Positions 1 through 7,310 of a stretch of 33,256 nt of DNA are shown here, one piece after another; within the stretch, counting starts at the first letter, position 1, and every line of letters begins with the position of its first letter. The translations under genes and the position numbers were made by a program. The notes under the pieces were generated by a model. The model was not told where the DNA came from. It did no database searches and saw only the letters and a program-made list of their open reading frames with translations. Origin of the DNA: Lachnospiraceae bacterium (GTDB taxonomy: Bacteria; Bacillota; Clostridia; Lachnospirales; Lachnospiraceae); contig JAFTEC010000064.1 of assembly GCA_017453865.1 (NCBI GenBank), positions 1 to 33,256 on the forward strand. Reading direction: 5' to 3'.

Positions 1-508
1 GTCCTTCTCCCTTTGCAACCTGTCCTGCCTGGAAAGCCTTCAGGTTTGCCTGATATACTTCGTAGTCAGCTCTGAGTGCTGCTCTCTGCGCCTCTCCCTT
101 TGCAACCTCACCAGCCTGGAATGCTTTCAGGTTCTTCTGATATACTTCGTAGTCAGCTCTGAGCTGTGCCTTCTGTAATTCACCCTTTGCAACCTGTCCT
201 GCCTGGAAGGCTTTAAGGTTTGCCTGATATACTTCGTAATCTGCCAGAAGCTGTGCTCTCTGTGCCTGTCCCTTTGCAACCTGATCTGCCTGGAAGGCTT
301 TAAGGTTTGCCTGATATACTTCGTAGTCAGCCCTGAGCTGTGCCTTCTGTGCCTCACCCTTAGCAACCTCTCCTGCCTGGAATGCCTTCAGGTTTGCCTG
401 ATATGCATCGTAGTCAGCCCTGAGCTGTGCTCTCTGTGCTTCGCCTCTTGCTATCTCGCCTGCCTGGAAGTTCAGGAGATTCTCCTGATAAGCTATATAA
501 TCTGCGCA
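1..508 (-). repeat. Tandem 87-bp coding repeats, six copies
   Basis: The motif cctgga recurs at 28, 115, 202, 289, 376 and 463, an exact 87-base period, in frame with the secreted protein. Copies are nearly identical in DNA except the one nearest the start codon (about 463-508 and just inside), which is more diverged. The array continues past the left edge. Confidence 0.95.
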
Positions 509-628
509 TCTCTGTTCTGCTGCCGCTGCGGCTGCCGCAAAATCTTCAGCCGGACCCGCAAAAACGGGAACTGCCATAAGAACTGATAACGCTGCAAGTA
601 CGATTAAGGATGATAACATTTTCTTCAT
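1..628 (-). CDS. Secreted alanine-rich protein of 29-residue repeats (C-terminus outside window)
   Basis: The reading frame runs from an ATG at 628-626 off the left edge, so at least 209 residues are present and the C-terminus is missing. GGAGG stands 9 bases before the ATG. Residues 1-25 form a clear signal peptide (MKKML, a hydrophobic core, then VFAG). A short Ala-rich linker follows, then six copies of a 29-residue unit with consensus RADYEVYQANLKAFQAG followed by EVAKGEAQ. The repeats have no Pro, are rich in Ala, Gln, Lys and Glu, and should form long alpha helices. Twenty-nine residues equals 7+11+11, which fits a mixed heptad/hendecad coil. I do not recognise the family. The Ala-rich helical repeats recall the stalks of surface adhesins, but only in general character. 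A surface or cell-wall location is inferred from the signal peptide. Confidence 0.85.
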   Translation of the reverse strand, partial: MKKMLSSLIVLAALSVLMAVPVFAGPAEDFAAAAAAAEQRCADYIAYQENLLNFQAGEIARGEAQRAQLRADYDAYQANLKAFQAGEVAKGEAQKAQLRADYEVYQANLKAFQADQVAKGQAQRAQLLADYEVYQANLKAFQAGQVAKGELQKAQLRADYEVYQKNLKAFQAGEVAKGEAQRAALRADYEVYQANLKAFQAGQVAKGEG

Positions 629-652
629 AAGATATTTCCTCCATGATTCATA

Positions 653-717
653 ATGCGGTACCCCCGCATCCTCGATTTACATAATGCGAATATAACATCA
701 AGTGAAAAAAATATCAA
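653..717 (-). promoter_or_regulatory. Promoter and leader hairpin of the repeat-protein gene
   Basis: On the minus strand TTGATA (717-712) is followed by 17 bases and TATATT (694-689), a good SigA-type promoter. The expected transcript start is near 682. The leader holds a perfect 6-bp hairpin (ATGCGG at 669-664 with CCGCAT at 658-653) just before the ribosome binding site. Confidence 0.75.
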
Positions 718-759
718 GCCCTTTAGTAAAAAAATTGTATTTACTAAATATAGTAGACT

Positions 760-797
760 AAAAAAAGAGGCAACACATCCTCTTGGTGTATTGCCTC
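760..797 (-). terminator. Intrinsic terminator of the gpi-mtaD operon
   Basis: On the minus strand GAGGCAA (797-791) pairs with TTGCCTC (773-767). The stem is extended by GTG/CAC pairing and followed directly by a run of seven T (766-760). It lies 84 bases after the mtaD stop codon. The stretch 629-880 otherwise holds only the promoter of the repeat protein and AT-rich sequence. Confidence 0.85.
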
Positions 798-880
798 CGG
801 AAAGAAATCAAATTTAATAGCGTCCGTTTTTAATAATTAGTTTACATAATCTTATTAAATATCGCCCGTTTTTGATCGTT

Positions 881-2164
881 TCACAATCCAACCCGTTCAC
901 AGATCTTCTTTATTTCATGATAAACTCTTTCCTCGTCAACGGTCTTCATTTCCCTGTGCTCCATTACTATCCTTCCGTCTATGATGACGGTGTCCACCTC
1001 CGAACCGTTGGCGGAATATGACAGGGCGGCTATCAGGTTATTATTTGGCATCATTGACGGCACATCCAGTCTGAGTATCGCAAGATCCGCCTTTTTCCCC
1101 TTTTCTATGGAACCGGTCAGCCTGCCAAGCTGCAGTGCCTTTGCACCGTTTATTGTGGCCATGCGGAATACCTCTGCCGCACCCACGCACTGGGGTGTTC
1201 CGTTCACTGCCTTGTGTATCAGCGCTTCAAAATTCATTTCCCTGAACATATTCTGTGCGTTATTTGAAGCAGCGCCGTCGGATCCCAGGCACACGTTTAC
1301 CCCCGCCTCCATAAGCTTCGGAACCGGAGCCACCCCGTTTCCCAGCTTTGCATTTGAAACGGGATTGGTCACGACGCTGACATTATGTTCCTTCAATATT
1401 TTAATGTCGCTGTCGTTTACCCTTATACAGTGTGCCGCGATCACCGGCACATCAAAGACGCCCGCATCCCTCACGTATTCCGTGGGGGTACAGTTATGGT
1501 CTTTAAGCATATTGTCGCTTTCCACCTGTCCTTCTGCCAGATGTATGTGGATGCCGAAGCCCTTCTCCTTCGCCACGTCCGCAACCATCTTCAGATAGTC
1601 TTTTCCGCAGGAATAGGGTGCATGTGGATTCAGGAAAAAGGAAAGCCGGTCGGTAAGCTCCGCATCCTGCATTTCCTCCAGCGCCTCCTTCAGTCTGTAA
1701 TCCTCCCTGTCGGCCTTGTCTCCCACGAGTCCGCGGCCTATGACCGCCCTCATACCGCTTTCCTTTACCGCCCTGGTGGTATTGTGGATATGCATCTGCT
1801 GATCGTTGAAGGTGGTGGTGCCGCTTTTTATCATCTCTATCTGTCCGAGAAGGGAGCCCCAGTAGGCATCCTCTCCCATAAGCTTCTGCTCGATGGGATC
1901 CACCGTATTAAACAGCCAGTCCGTAAATGACAGGTCATCGGCGCAGTTTCGCATAACCGACATATAGGTGTGGGTGTGGGCATTAATGAGTCCCGGTATC
2001 ACCAGGGAATCACGCCCGTCTATCACCGTGTCGGCACTGAAATCATCGGGTTCAATGTCTATTGATGCGATCCTGTCTTCTTCTATATAAATGCTGTGCT
2101 TTCCGACAACGTCCTTATTCCCCTCCGGAAGAACCGTTAACGCATCCTTAATAAGTATTCCCAT
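881..2164 (-). CDS. mtaD: Amidohydrolase, 5'-methylthioadenosine/S-adenosylhomocysteine deaminase type
   Basis: 427 residues, the usual length for the ATZ/TRZ-like amidohydrolases that deaminate SAH, MTA or related adenosines to inosyl products in the cytoplasm. Metal-site signatures are in order: PGLINAHTHT near residue 63, HIHLAEG near 206, AAHC near 240 and LGSDGAASNN near 295. The segment after HTHT (DWLF.TVDPIE) is typical of the MtaD subgroup. The ATG follows the gpi stop codon with no gap, and the ribosome binding site AGGAGAGG lies inside the end of gpi, so the genes are translationally coupled. The exact substrate cannot be decided from sequence; guanine or other adenosine-type deaminases are alternatives. 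The role is purine and sulfur salvage from S-adenosylmethionine by-products. Confidence 0.8.
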   Translation of the reverse strand: MGILIKDALTVLPEGNKDVVGKHSIYIEEDRIASIDIEPDDFSADTVIDGRDSLVIPGLINAHTHTYMSVMRNCADDLSFTDWLFNTVDPIEQKLMGEDAYWGSLLGQIEMIKSGTTTFNDQQMHIHNTTRAVKESGMRAVIGRGLVGDKADREDYRLKEALEEMQDAELTDRLSFFLNPHAPYSCGKDYLKMVADVAKEKGFGIHIHLAEGQVESDNMLKDHNCTPTEYVRDAGVFDVPVIAAHCIRVNDSDIKILKEHNVSVVTNPVSNAKLGNGVAPVPKLMEAGVNVCLGSDGAASNNAQNMFREMNFEALIHKAVNGTPQCVGAAEVFRMATINGAKALQLGRLTGSIEKGKKADLAILRLDVPSMMPNNNLIAALSYSANGSEVDTVIIDGRIVMEHREMKTVDEERVYHEIKKICERVGL

Positions 2165-3511
2165 TTATAACCTCTCCTTCAGTGCTTCCCTCTGATCCTC
2201 GAATCCCGGCTTTCCGAGGAGAGCAAACATATTTTTCTTGTAGCTCTCAACTCCCGGCTGGTTAAAGGGATTTACGCCCAGCATATATCCGGAGACCCCG
2301 CAGGCAAATTCAAAGAAGTAGAAAAGCTGCCCCAGGTATTTCTCCGTCTGCTCCGGGATATGTATCATGGTATTCGGAACGCTGCCGTCGGTATGCGCGA
2401 GAATAGTGCCGTTCATAGCGCACTTATTGGCAAAGTCCACGGTCTGTCCCGCCAGGTAATCGAGGCCGTCCAGATCGTTGTCGGCCTTCTTCATCTCTAT
2501 CTCGTGCCGTACCTTCTCAACCTCCAGCACGGTTTCAAACATTATGCGGGAGCCGTCCTGTATGAACTGTCCCATGGAATGGAGATCCGTCGTGAGATCC
2601 ACACTTGCGGGGAATATGCCCTTCTTATCCTTACCCTCGCTCTCTCCGTACAGCTGCTTCCACCATTCCGAAATGTAGTGGAGGCTGGGCTCGTAATTTG
2701 CCAGTATCTCCACGCCCTTTCCCTTTCTCAGAAGGATATTCCTTACAGCGGCGTATTTCAGGGCATCATTATCCTCAAAAGCATTATTCAATGCCATTTC
2801 GCGGCCTTCCTCCGCTCCCTTCATAAGGGCATCGATATCCGCGCCGGAAACCGCGATCGGAAGGAGTCCCACTGCGGTAAGTACCGAGAAGCGCCCGCCC
2901 ACATCATCGGGAACCACAAAGGTTTCGTAGCCTTCTGCATCCGAAAGGGTCTTTAATGCCCCCTTAGCCTTGTCGGTGGTGGCATAGATCCTCTCTGCCG
3001 CTCCCTTCTTGCCGTATTTTTTCTCCAGAAGATCCCTGAAAATACGGAAGGAAATGCCGGGCTCCGTGGTGGTTCCGGACTTACTTATCATATTGAGTGA
3101 GAAATCCCTGTCTCCCACCACCTCCATAAGATCGTGGATATAGGTGGAGGAAATATTATTTCCGAGGAAGTAGATCTCGGGAGTCTTTCTTATTCCCTTT
3201 GAAACCGTGTTGTAGAAATTGTGGCGGAGGAAATTGATGGCTGCCCTGGCACCGAGGTACGATCCGCCTATTCCTATAACGATCAGCACGTCACTGTCGG
3301 CCTTTATCTTTTCCGCGGCCTTCTTTATCCTGCTGAATTCCTCCCTGTCATATTTCACCGGAAGATCCACCCAGCCGAGGAAATCATTTCCCGCGCCCTT
3401 TCCGCTTATAAGGAGCTCCTTAGCCGCCAGGGTCTGGGCCTTTATGTTTTCGATCTCTTCACCGCTCACAAAGGGTGCTGCCTTCGAATAGTCATAAGTT
3501 ACTTTTGCCAT
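2165..3511 (-). CDS. pgi: Glucose-6-phosphate isomerase
   Basis: 448 residues, typical of the shorter Gram-positive form. The enzyme interconverts glucose-6-phosphate and fructose-6-phosphate in glycolysis and gluconeogenesis. Visible signatures are the phosphate-binding [26 protein letters not shown], the HTDGS segment and the C-terminal QPGVESYK motif with the catalytic Lys. An in-frame GTG two codons upstream (3517) is possible, but GGAGG sits only 3 bases before it and 9 bases before the ATG at 3511, so the ATG is chosen. It is the first gene of a two-gene operon with mtaD. The pairing has no obvious metabolic reason and may be simple co-expression of housekeeping genes. Confidence 0.93.
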   Translation of the reverse strand: MAKVTYDYSKAAPFVSGEEIENIKAQTLAAKELLISGKGAGNDFLGWVDLPVKYDREEFSRIKKAAEKIKADSDVLIVIGIGGSYLGARAAINFLRHNFYNTVSKGIRKTPEIYFLGNNISSTYIHDLMEVVGDRDFSLNMISKSGTTTEPGISFRIFRDLLEKKYGKKGAAERIYATTDKAKGALKTLSDAEGYETFVVPDDVGGRFSVLTAVGLLPIAVSGADIDALMKGAEEGREMALNNAFEDNDALKYAAVRNILLRKGKGVEILANYEPSLHYISEWWKQLYGESEGKDKKGIFPASVDLTTDLHSMGQFIQDGSRIMFETVLEVEKVRHEIEMKKADNDLDGLDYLAGQTVDFANKCAMNGTILAHTDGSVPNTMIHIPEQTEKYLGQLFYFFEFACGVSGYMLGVNPFNQPGVESYKKNMFALLGKPGFEDQREALKERL

Positions 3512-3569
3512 GATCACATTCCTCCTTTATAAAATGGTATATGGTTGATCCGTTAAAGGATCGTAAAAA

Positions 3570-3594
3570 GATTCTTCGCTTCGCTCAGAATGAT
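3570..3594. repeat. Dispersed-repeat-like motif (attctt...cagaat)
   Basis: The sequence attcttcgcttcgctcagaa has inverted ends (ATTCT / AGAAT). From general knowledge this string recurs between genes in many unrelated bacterial genomes. Only one copy is seen here, in the divergent pgi/murG spacer, so calling it a repeat rests on recall, not on this window. Confidence 0.4.
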
Positions 3595-3623
3595 ATTGTC
3601 AGGTTCGGTACTGACATTGTCAA
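3595..3623 (-). promoter_or_regulatory. Candidate promoter of the gpi-mtaD operon
   Basis: On the minus strand a perfect TTGACA (3623-3618) is followed by 17 bases and GACAAT (3600-3595), a four-of-six match to the -10 consensus. It lies about 85 bases before the gpi start. The -10 is weak, so confidence is moderate. Confidence 0.45.
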
Positions 3624-3673
3624 GTTTAGCAAAGAGGAGGTTGTTTTGCAAACTGGCAAAGCCCCGTGCGGTC

Positions 3674-3682
3674 TGCTATAAT
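3674..3682 (+). promoter_or_regulatory. Extended -10 promoter of murG
   Basis: The nonamer TGCTATAAT is a consensus TATAAT (3677-3682) with the extended TGn element. No good -35 is visible 17 bases upstream. Transcription should begin at about 3689-3690, which coincides with the murG start codon. Confidence 0.65.
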
Positions 3683-3689
3683 GTTGACC

Positions 3690-4763
3690 ATGAAAAAGAT
3701 AATCCTTACGGGGGGCGGGACAGCAGGACACTGCATTCCGAATCTTGCCCTGGTTCCTACGCTTAAGGAGCGGGGATACGAGATAAAATATATCGGCTCC
3801 TACGAGGGCATCGAAAAAAATCTGGTGGAAGACGAAGGGATCCCCTATTTCGGCATATCTTCCGGAAAGCTCCGCCGTTACTTTGATCTGAAGAATATAT
3901 CCGATCCCTTCAGGGTGATAAAAGGCTTCGGTGAAGCACTCTCGATCCTGAAAAGAGAAAAGCCCAATGTGGTCTTCTCCAAGGGAGGCTTTGTTTCCAT
4001 GCCGGTGGTGCGTGCCGCAGGCTTATTAAAGATCCCCGTCATTATTCATGAATCCGACATGACTCCCGGCCTGGCAAACAGGCTCTCCTTCGGTGCCGCA
4101 GTAAAGGTATGCTGCTCCTTCAGGGAGACCCTGGACTTCCTGCCTGCGGGAAAGGGTGAATTTACCGGTTCTCCCATAAGAAGCGCCCTGTTAAAGGGTG
4201 ACCGTCTGGCAGCCCGTTCCTTTACCGGAATCCGTGAGGGCGACTATGCCACCCTTCTTATAATAGGAGGCTCCCTTGGGGCACAGCACGTAAATGAGGC
4301 CGTGCGTTCCGCTCTGCCGCTGATCCTTCCGGAATTCAACGTGATCCATCTATGCGGCAAGGGTAAGCTTGATCCCACCTTAAACCATATGGACGGCTAC
4401 GTGCAGTACGACTACATAGATAAGGAGCTCCCCGATCTCTTTGCACTTTCGGACATCGTGATCTCCAGAGCCGGCTCAAACGCGATCTTTGAGATACTGT
4501 CGCTGAAAAAGCCGAATATCCTTGTCCCGCTGCCCTCCGGCAGCTCCCGGGGCGACCAGATCCTGAACGCCGAAGCCTTTGAAAAGGCCGGATATTCCTA
4601 TGTCTTGCGGGATGAGGATCTGGGAGATGAGACTCTGCTAAATGCCATCAGATACGTAGAGGCCCACAGACTGGAATATCTGGACGCTATGGAGGTTGCC
4701 AGGGAGAGCAGAGCCGTGGAAAGCATCTGCACCCTTATCGACAGCCACGCCCGAAAGGAATAG
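3690..4763 (+). CDS. murG: UDP-GlcNAc:lipid I N-acetylglucosaminyltransferase MurG
   Basis: 357 residues, normal for MurG. The enzyme adds GlcNAc to lipid I at the inner face of the membrane to make lipid II for peptidoglycan. The N-terminal GGGTAGH (residues 7-13) is the MurG diphosphate-lipid loop. The SKGGFVS and IIHESDMTPGLANR segments, LLIIGGSLGAQ, and the C-terminal ISRAGSNAIFEI and PSGSSRGDQILNA (UDP-GlcNAc site) all match. The gene stands alone rather than in a division/cell-wall cluster, as in many Lachnospiraceae. Alternative in-frame starts lie upstream (GTG 3666, ATG 3681) but would fall in or before the -10 box. ATG 3690 starts the conserved MKKIILTGGG. No Shine-Dalgarno sequence precedes it, so the message may be leaderless. 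Confidence 0.92.
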   Translation: MKKIILTGGGTAGHCIPNLALVPTLKERGYEIKYIGSYEGIEKNLVEDEGIPYFGISSGKLRRYFDLKNISDPFRVIKGFGEALSILKREKPNVVFSKGGFVSMPVVRAAGLLKIPVIIHESDMTPGLANRLSFGAAVKVCCSFRETLDFLPAGKGEFTGSPIRSALLKGDRLAARSFTGIREGDYATLLIIGGSLGAQHVNEAVRSALPLILPEFNVIHLCGKGKLDPTLNHMDGYVQYDYIDKELPDLFALSDIVISRAGSNAIFEILSLKKPNILVPLPSGSSRGDQILNAEAFEKAGYSYVLRDEDLGDETLLNAIRYVEAHRLEYLDAMEVARESRAVESICTLIDSHARKE

Positions 4764-4795
4764 ATGAATGACAGAAAGGAGAAACAATAACCGAC

Positions 4796-5203
4796 ATGAA
4801 GGACGACTGCATTTTCTGCAAACTGGCAAACGGCATCATTCCCACAAATTCTATTTATGAGGATGATGAATTCAAGGTGATACTGGACGCCGGTCCGGCT
4901 TCAAAAGGGCATGCCCTGATCCTCCCGAAGGAGCATTACGCGGATATTTACGAGCTTCCGGAGGAGACCGCCGGTAAGGCATTTATCCTTGCAAAAAAGC
5001 TTGCTGCCCACAATACCGCACTTCTCAAAGCGGATGGCTTCAATATCGTACAGAATAACGGGGAAACTGCGGGCCAGACCGTTTTCCACTTCCACCTTCA
5101 TCTGATCCCCCGCTTTAAGAACGACGGACAGAAGATCGGCTGGAAGCCCGGAAAGCCCACGGACGAAGAATTAAAGGAGACCGCGGAGCTACTGAAGATA
5201 TAA
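4796..5203 (+). CDS. HIT-family nucleotide-binding hydrolase (HinT-like)
   Basis: 135 residues, the usual size of bacterial HIT proteins. It carries the histidine triad HFHLHLIPR (His98, His100, His102) and the N-terminal CIFC pair (Cys5, Cys8) that, with downstream His residues, often binds zinc in this family. HinT-type enzymes hydrolyse purine nucleoside phosphoramidates in the cytoplasm; the natural substrate is not evident. It starts 32 bases after murG and is probably co-transcribed with it. AAAGGAG lies 14 bases before the ATG, longer than usual, but no better in-frame start exists. The gene converges on the minus-strand operon end with a 17-base gap in which no terminator is visible. 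Confidence 0.9.
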   Translation: MKDDCIFCKLANGIIPTNSIYEDDEFKVILDAGPASKGHALILPKEHYADIYELPEETAGKAFILAKKLAAHNTALLKADGFNIVQNNGETAGQTVFHFHLHLIPRFKNDGQKIGWKPGKPTDEELKETAELLKI

Positions 5204-5220
5204 GATCTCAGTGAAGGGCA

Positions 5221-6225
5221 TCATTCCTCTTTTTTCTCAAAAGGAAAAACGGTATCCAGCATCCGGAGCATCCGGAAGTCGCCCTTTACCTGCATTACAC
5301 CGGACATAAAGGCATGCTGGAAGGTGGTCAGTCCCTTTATGATCTCATCCAGCTTTTCCTTTGATATCTTGCATAATACCGACTGATCGCTTCTTTCCTC
5401 AAAGGAAGCGGTCAGTTTTTCATTTCTGACATTCAGCATGAGAGGCGTATCAAAGCCCTCTATATCCATAAGGTAAACCGCCTCAAAGGAGCTCTGGGGC
5501 TTAAAGGTCCTTCTGAAGGTCTGAAGCAGTACCTCCTCTTCCGACATTCCGTCATTTTTTAGTAGTGTCTTGAAATGGCTCGCAAGCTCCTTCAGATCCT
5601 CCTTCTGGGTCTGGATATATTTGTCATCCGAAGCGTATCTGCTTAGCTGCTCCGTCTCCTGAGGCGTAAAGTCTATGGGCGCCTCTGTTGTGACCATCTG
5701 CTTCACCGCCTGGCTGCTGGCGGGAAGGATCACGGCCTTTCTGGAAACAGTCCTGTAGAGGTTTTCTGCCGTCTTTTCCACGACCTTCACATATTCCTGA
5801 TTCAGCTCAAAAGCCACGGAATCCCTTACATAAGCGGAAACCCCGTTACAGGTACGTCCTCCCAGAGTATCCCAGGCTGTCTGGAGGGTCACCGCCCCCT
5901 GCCTCTCCCCGTAGGTCGTGGAGATCACCACCGGGCACATATACATTTCGGATATTTTCTTTTTATTTCCGTAGAACCAGCAGGCATCCAGAAACTGTGT
6001 CATATACCCGCCTATCCCGAACCACTCCACACTGGTCGCGAGTATTATCCCGTCCGCGTCATTCAGGGTACTGGGAAGAGAGGTGATATTGTGCTTCTTC
6101 TCGTAAAGATTTATCCGTTCCACATGCACATTCAGCTCTTCCAGAACCTTCTGCATCTTTGAAAGCACGAAAAGGGTCGTGTCCCCGACTATGCCGCGTC
6201 CGCCGTAGTAAATATTAATCTTCAT
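5221..6225 (-). CDS. Flavodoxin-like oxidoreductase fused to a C-terminal SCP2-like domain
   Basis: 334 residues. Residues 1 to about 170 look like an NAD(P)H-dependent FMN reductase/flavodoxin fold: MKINIYYGGRGIVGDT at the phosphate loop, then DGIILATSVEWFGIGGYMTQFLD and ISTTYGERQG. Residues about 215-334 resemble the SCP2 sterol/lipid-carrier fold, ending in FMSGVMQVKGDFRMLRMLDT. A flavin enzyme acting on, or anchored by, a hydrophobic ligand is an inference; no substrate can be named. It is the last gene of the Tad operon and its start overlaps the rhomboid gene by 11 bases, so it is co-translated with pilus accessory genes. The SCP2 assignment is by pattern and should be tested by profile search. 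Confidence 0.75.
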   Translation of the reverse strand: MKINIYYGGRGIVGDTTLFVLSKMQKVLEELNVHVERINLYEKKHNITSLPSTLNDADGIILATSVEWFGIGGYMTQFLDACWFYGNKKKISEMYMCPVVISTTYGERQGAVTLQTAWDTLGGRTCNGVSAYVRDSVAFELNQEYVKVVEKTAENLYRTVSRKAVILPASSQAVKQMVTTEAPIDFTPQETEQLSRYASDDKYIQTQKEDLKELASHFKTLLKNDGMSEEEVLLQTFRRTFKPQSSFEAVYLMDIEGFDTPLMLNVRNEKLTASFEERSDQSVLCKISKEKLDEIIKGLTTFQHAFMSGVMQVKGDFRMLRMLDTVFPFEKKEE

Positions 6226-7282
6226 TATATGAAGTTTCCTTTCCTTCTCCGTTCATACCGCCGTCTGTTTCCCTTACCCTGTAAAGGATGAATCCCAGAA
6301 GAAGTCCCGTAACAAGACCTCCTATATGGGCTGCATTATCTATCCCCTCTCCGGCAAAACCCGAGAAAACGCTGTAGAGCACCAGAAGTACTGCCCGTCC
6401 TCCCGTGAGATCCGCGTACCTTCCCCTGTTTTTTATAACAATTGCAAAAAGTGCCCCGATGGTCCCGAAAACAGCACCGCTTGCTCCGGCTGAAACAACG
6501 TCCGATCCCGAAAGATAGGATATGAGAAGTGAAACAGCGTTGCCGATGTAACCGCTTAGGAGATAGACAGCGATAAATCTGCCTTTTCCGACCGCCTTCT
6601 CGACTCTTTCCCCGAAGACCCAGAGCGCCAGCATATTGGCTGAGAGATGTTCCAGTCCGAAATGGAGAAATACTGCCGTAAAAAGCCGGTACCATTCATA
6701 ATTCGCCATTATCCTGTCAAGGGACATGGCTCCGTGCTCTATCATAAAATGGGTGTCCAGCGTCGAACCCAAAAGTGACAGGAAGACAAAGACGATGATA
6801 TTAATAAGTATCAGCATCAGTGTGGCGGGCGCCTTGTTCCTTAAAAAGAAATCGGACAGCACACCTGCAATCGTGGTTCGGGAATCCCTCCCCTCCACTG
6901 CGAGAAGCTCCTCCAGTCCGGGACGCAGATTATCAAAATCCGCAACCTGATTGTCAAAAATACAGAGTCTCTTTGATGACAGGTCAATTATCCAGGAAAG
7001 CTCCTCCCTTGCGCCGATGGCGCCGAAATTCATTACGTTCTGTGTGAGGAACAGCGAGAAAAGCTTTATATTCGTATAACCCTTGCTCTCAAACATCCTG
7101 AGGGTCTTTGTCTTTATTGCTCCGTATGCTTCGGGGCTTATTATCAGATTTCTGCCGTCCACGAGAAGGACTGCCATTGCCAGGGCATCATCCACACGGA
7201 AAAAGATCCGCACCTGCGGTATGGATGAGCGAACGGCTGTATAACCTCTCTTTAGCAGATATCCGGATATTATTTCGTCCAT
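6215..7282 (-). CDS. Rhomboid-family intramembrane serine protease
   Basis: 355 residues. A cytosolic N-terminal domain of about 140 residues is followed by about six membrane helices. Catalytic signatures are present: GASG with the nucleophile near Ser268, NAAHIGG with the His near 319, and the upstream HFGLEHLSANM segment of the family. Rhomboids cleave transmembrane segments of membrane proteins within the bilayer. An in-frame TTG at 7318 overlaps the FHA stop codon, but neither start has a good ribosome binding site. ATG 7282 is chosen because it begins MDEIISGYLLKRGY, which matches what I recall of homologues. The gene lies between the FHA and flavodoxin-SCP2 genes at the end of the Tad operon, so a pilin, pseudopilin or FHA-protein substrate is possible but unproven. 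Confidence 0.88.
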   Translation of the reverse strand: MDEIISGYLLKRGYTAVRSSIPQVRIFFRVDDALAMAVLLVDGRNLIISPEAYGAIKTKTLRMFESKGYTNIKLFSLFLTQNVMNFGAIGAREELSWIIDLSSKRLCIFDNQVADFDNLRPGLEELLAVEGRDSRTTIAGVLSDFFLRNKAPATLMLILINIIVFVFLSLLGSTLDTHFMIEHGAMSLDRIMANYEWYRLFTAVFLHFGLEHLSANMLALWVFGERVEKAVGKGRFIAVYLLSGYIGNAVSLLISYLSGSDVVSAGASGAVFGTIGALFAIVIKNRGRYADLTGGRAVLLVLYSVFSGFAGEGIDNAAHIGGLVTGLLLGFILYRVRETDGGMNGEGKETSYNED

Positions 7283-7310
7283 AGGGGTAATTGTACTATC
7301 CGGAATACTT

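Noticed and set aside
127-366. Minus-strand frame of 79 codons rich in Arg and Ser
   Set aside because: It is an alternative frame of the 87-bp repeats; the real frame starts at 628 with a signal peptide and ribosome binding site.
981-1930. Two long plus-strand frames opposite mtaD
   Set aside because: They are antisense shadows of a well-conserved enzyme, with no ribosome binding site and no recognisable protein pattern.
2360-2956. 198-codon plus-strand frame opposite pgi
   Set aside because: It is an antisense shadow of glucose-6-phosphate isomerase; no supporting start signal.
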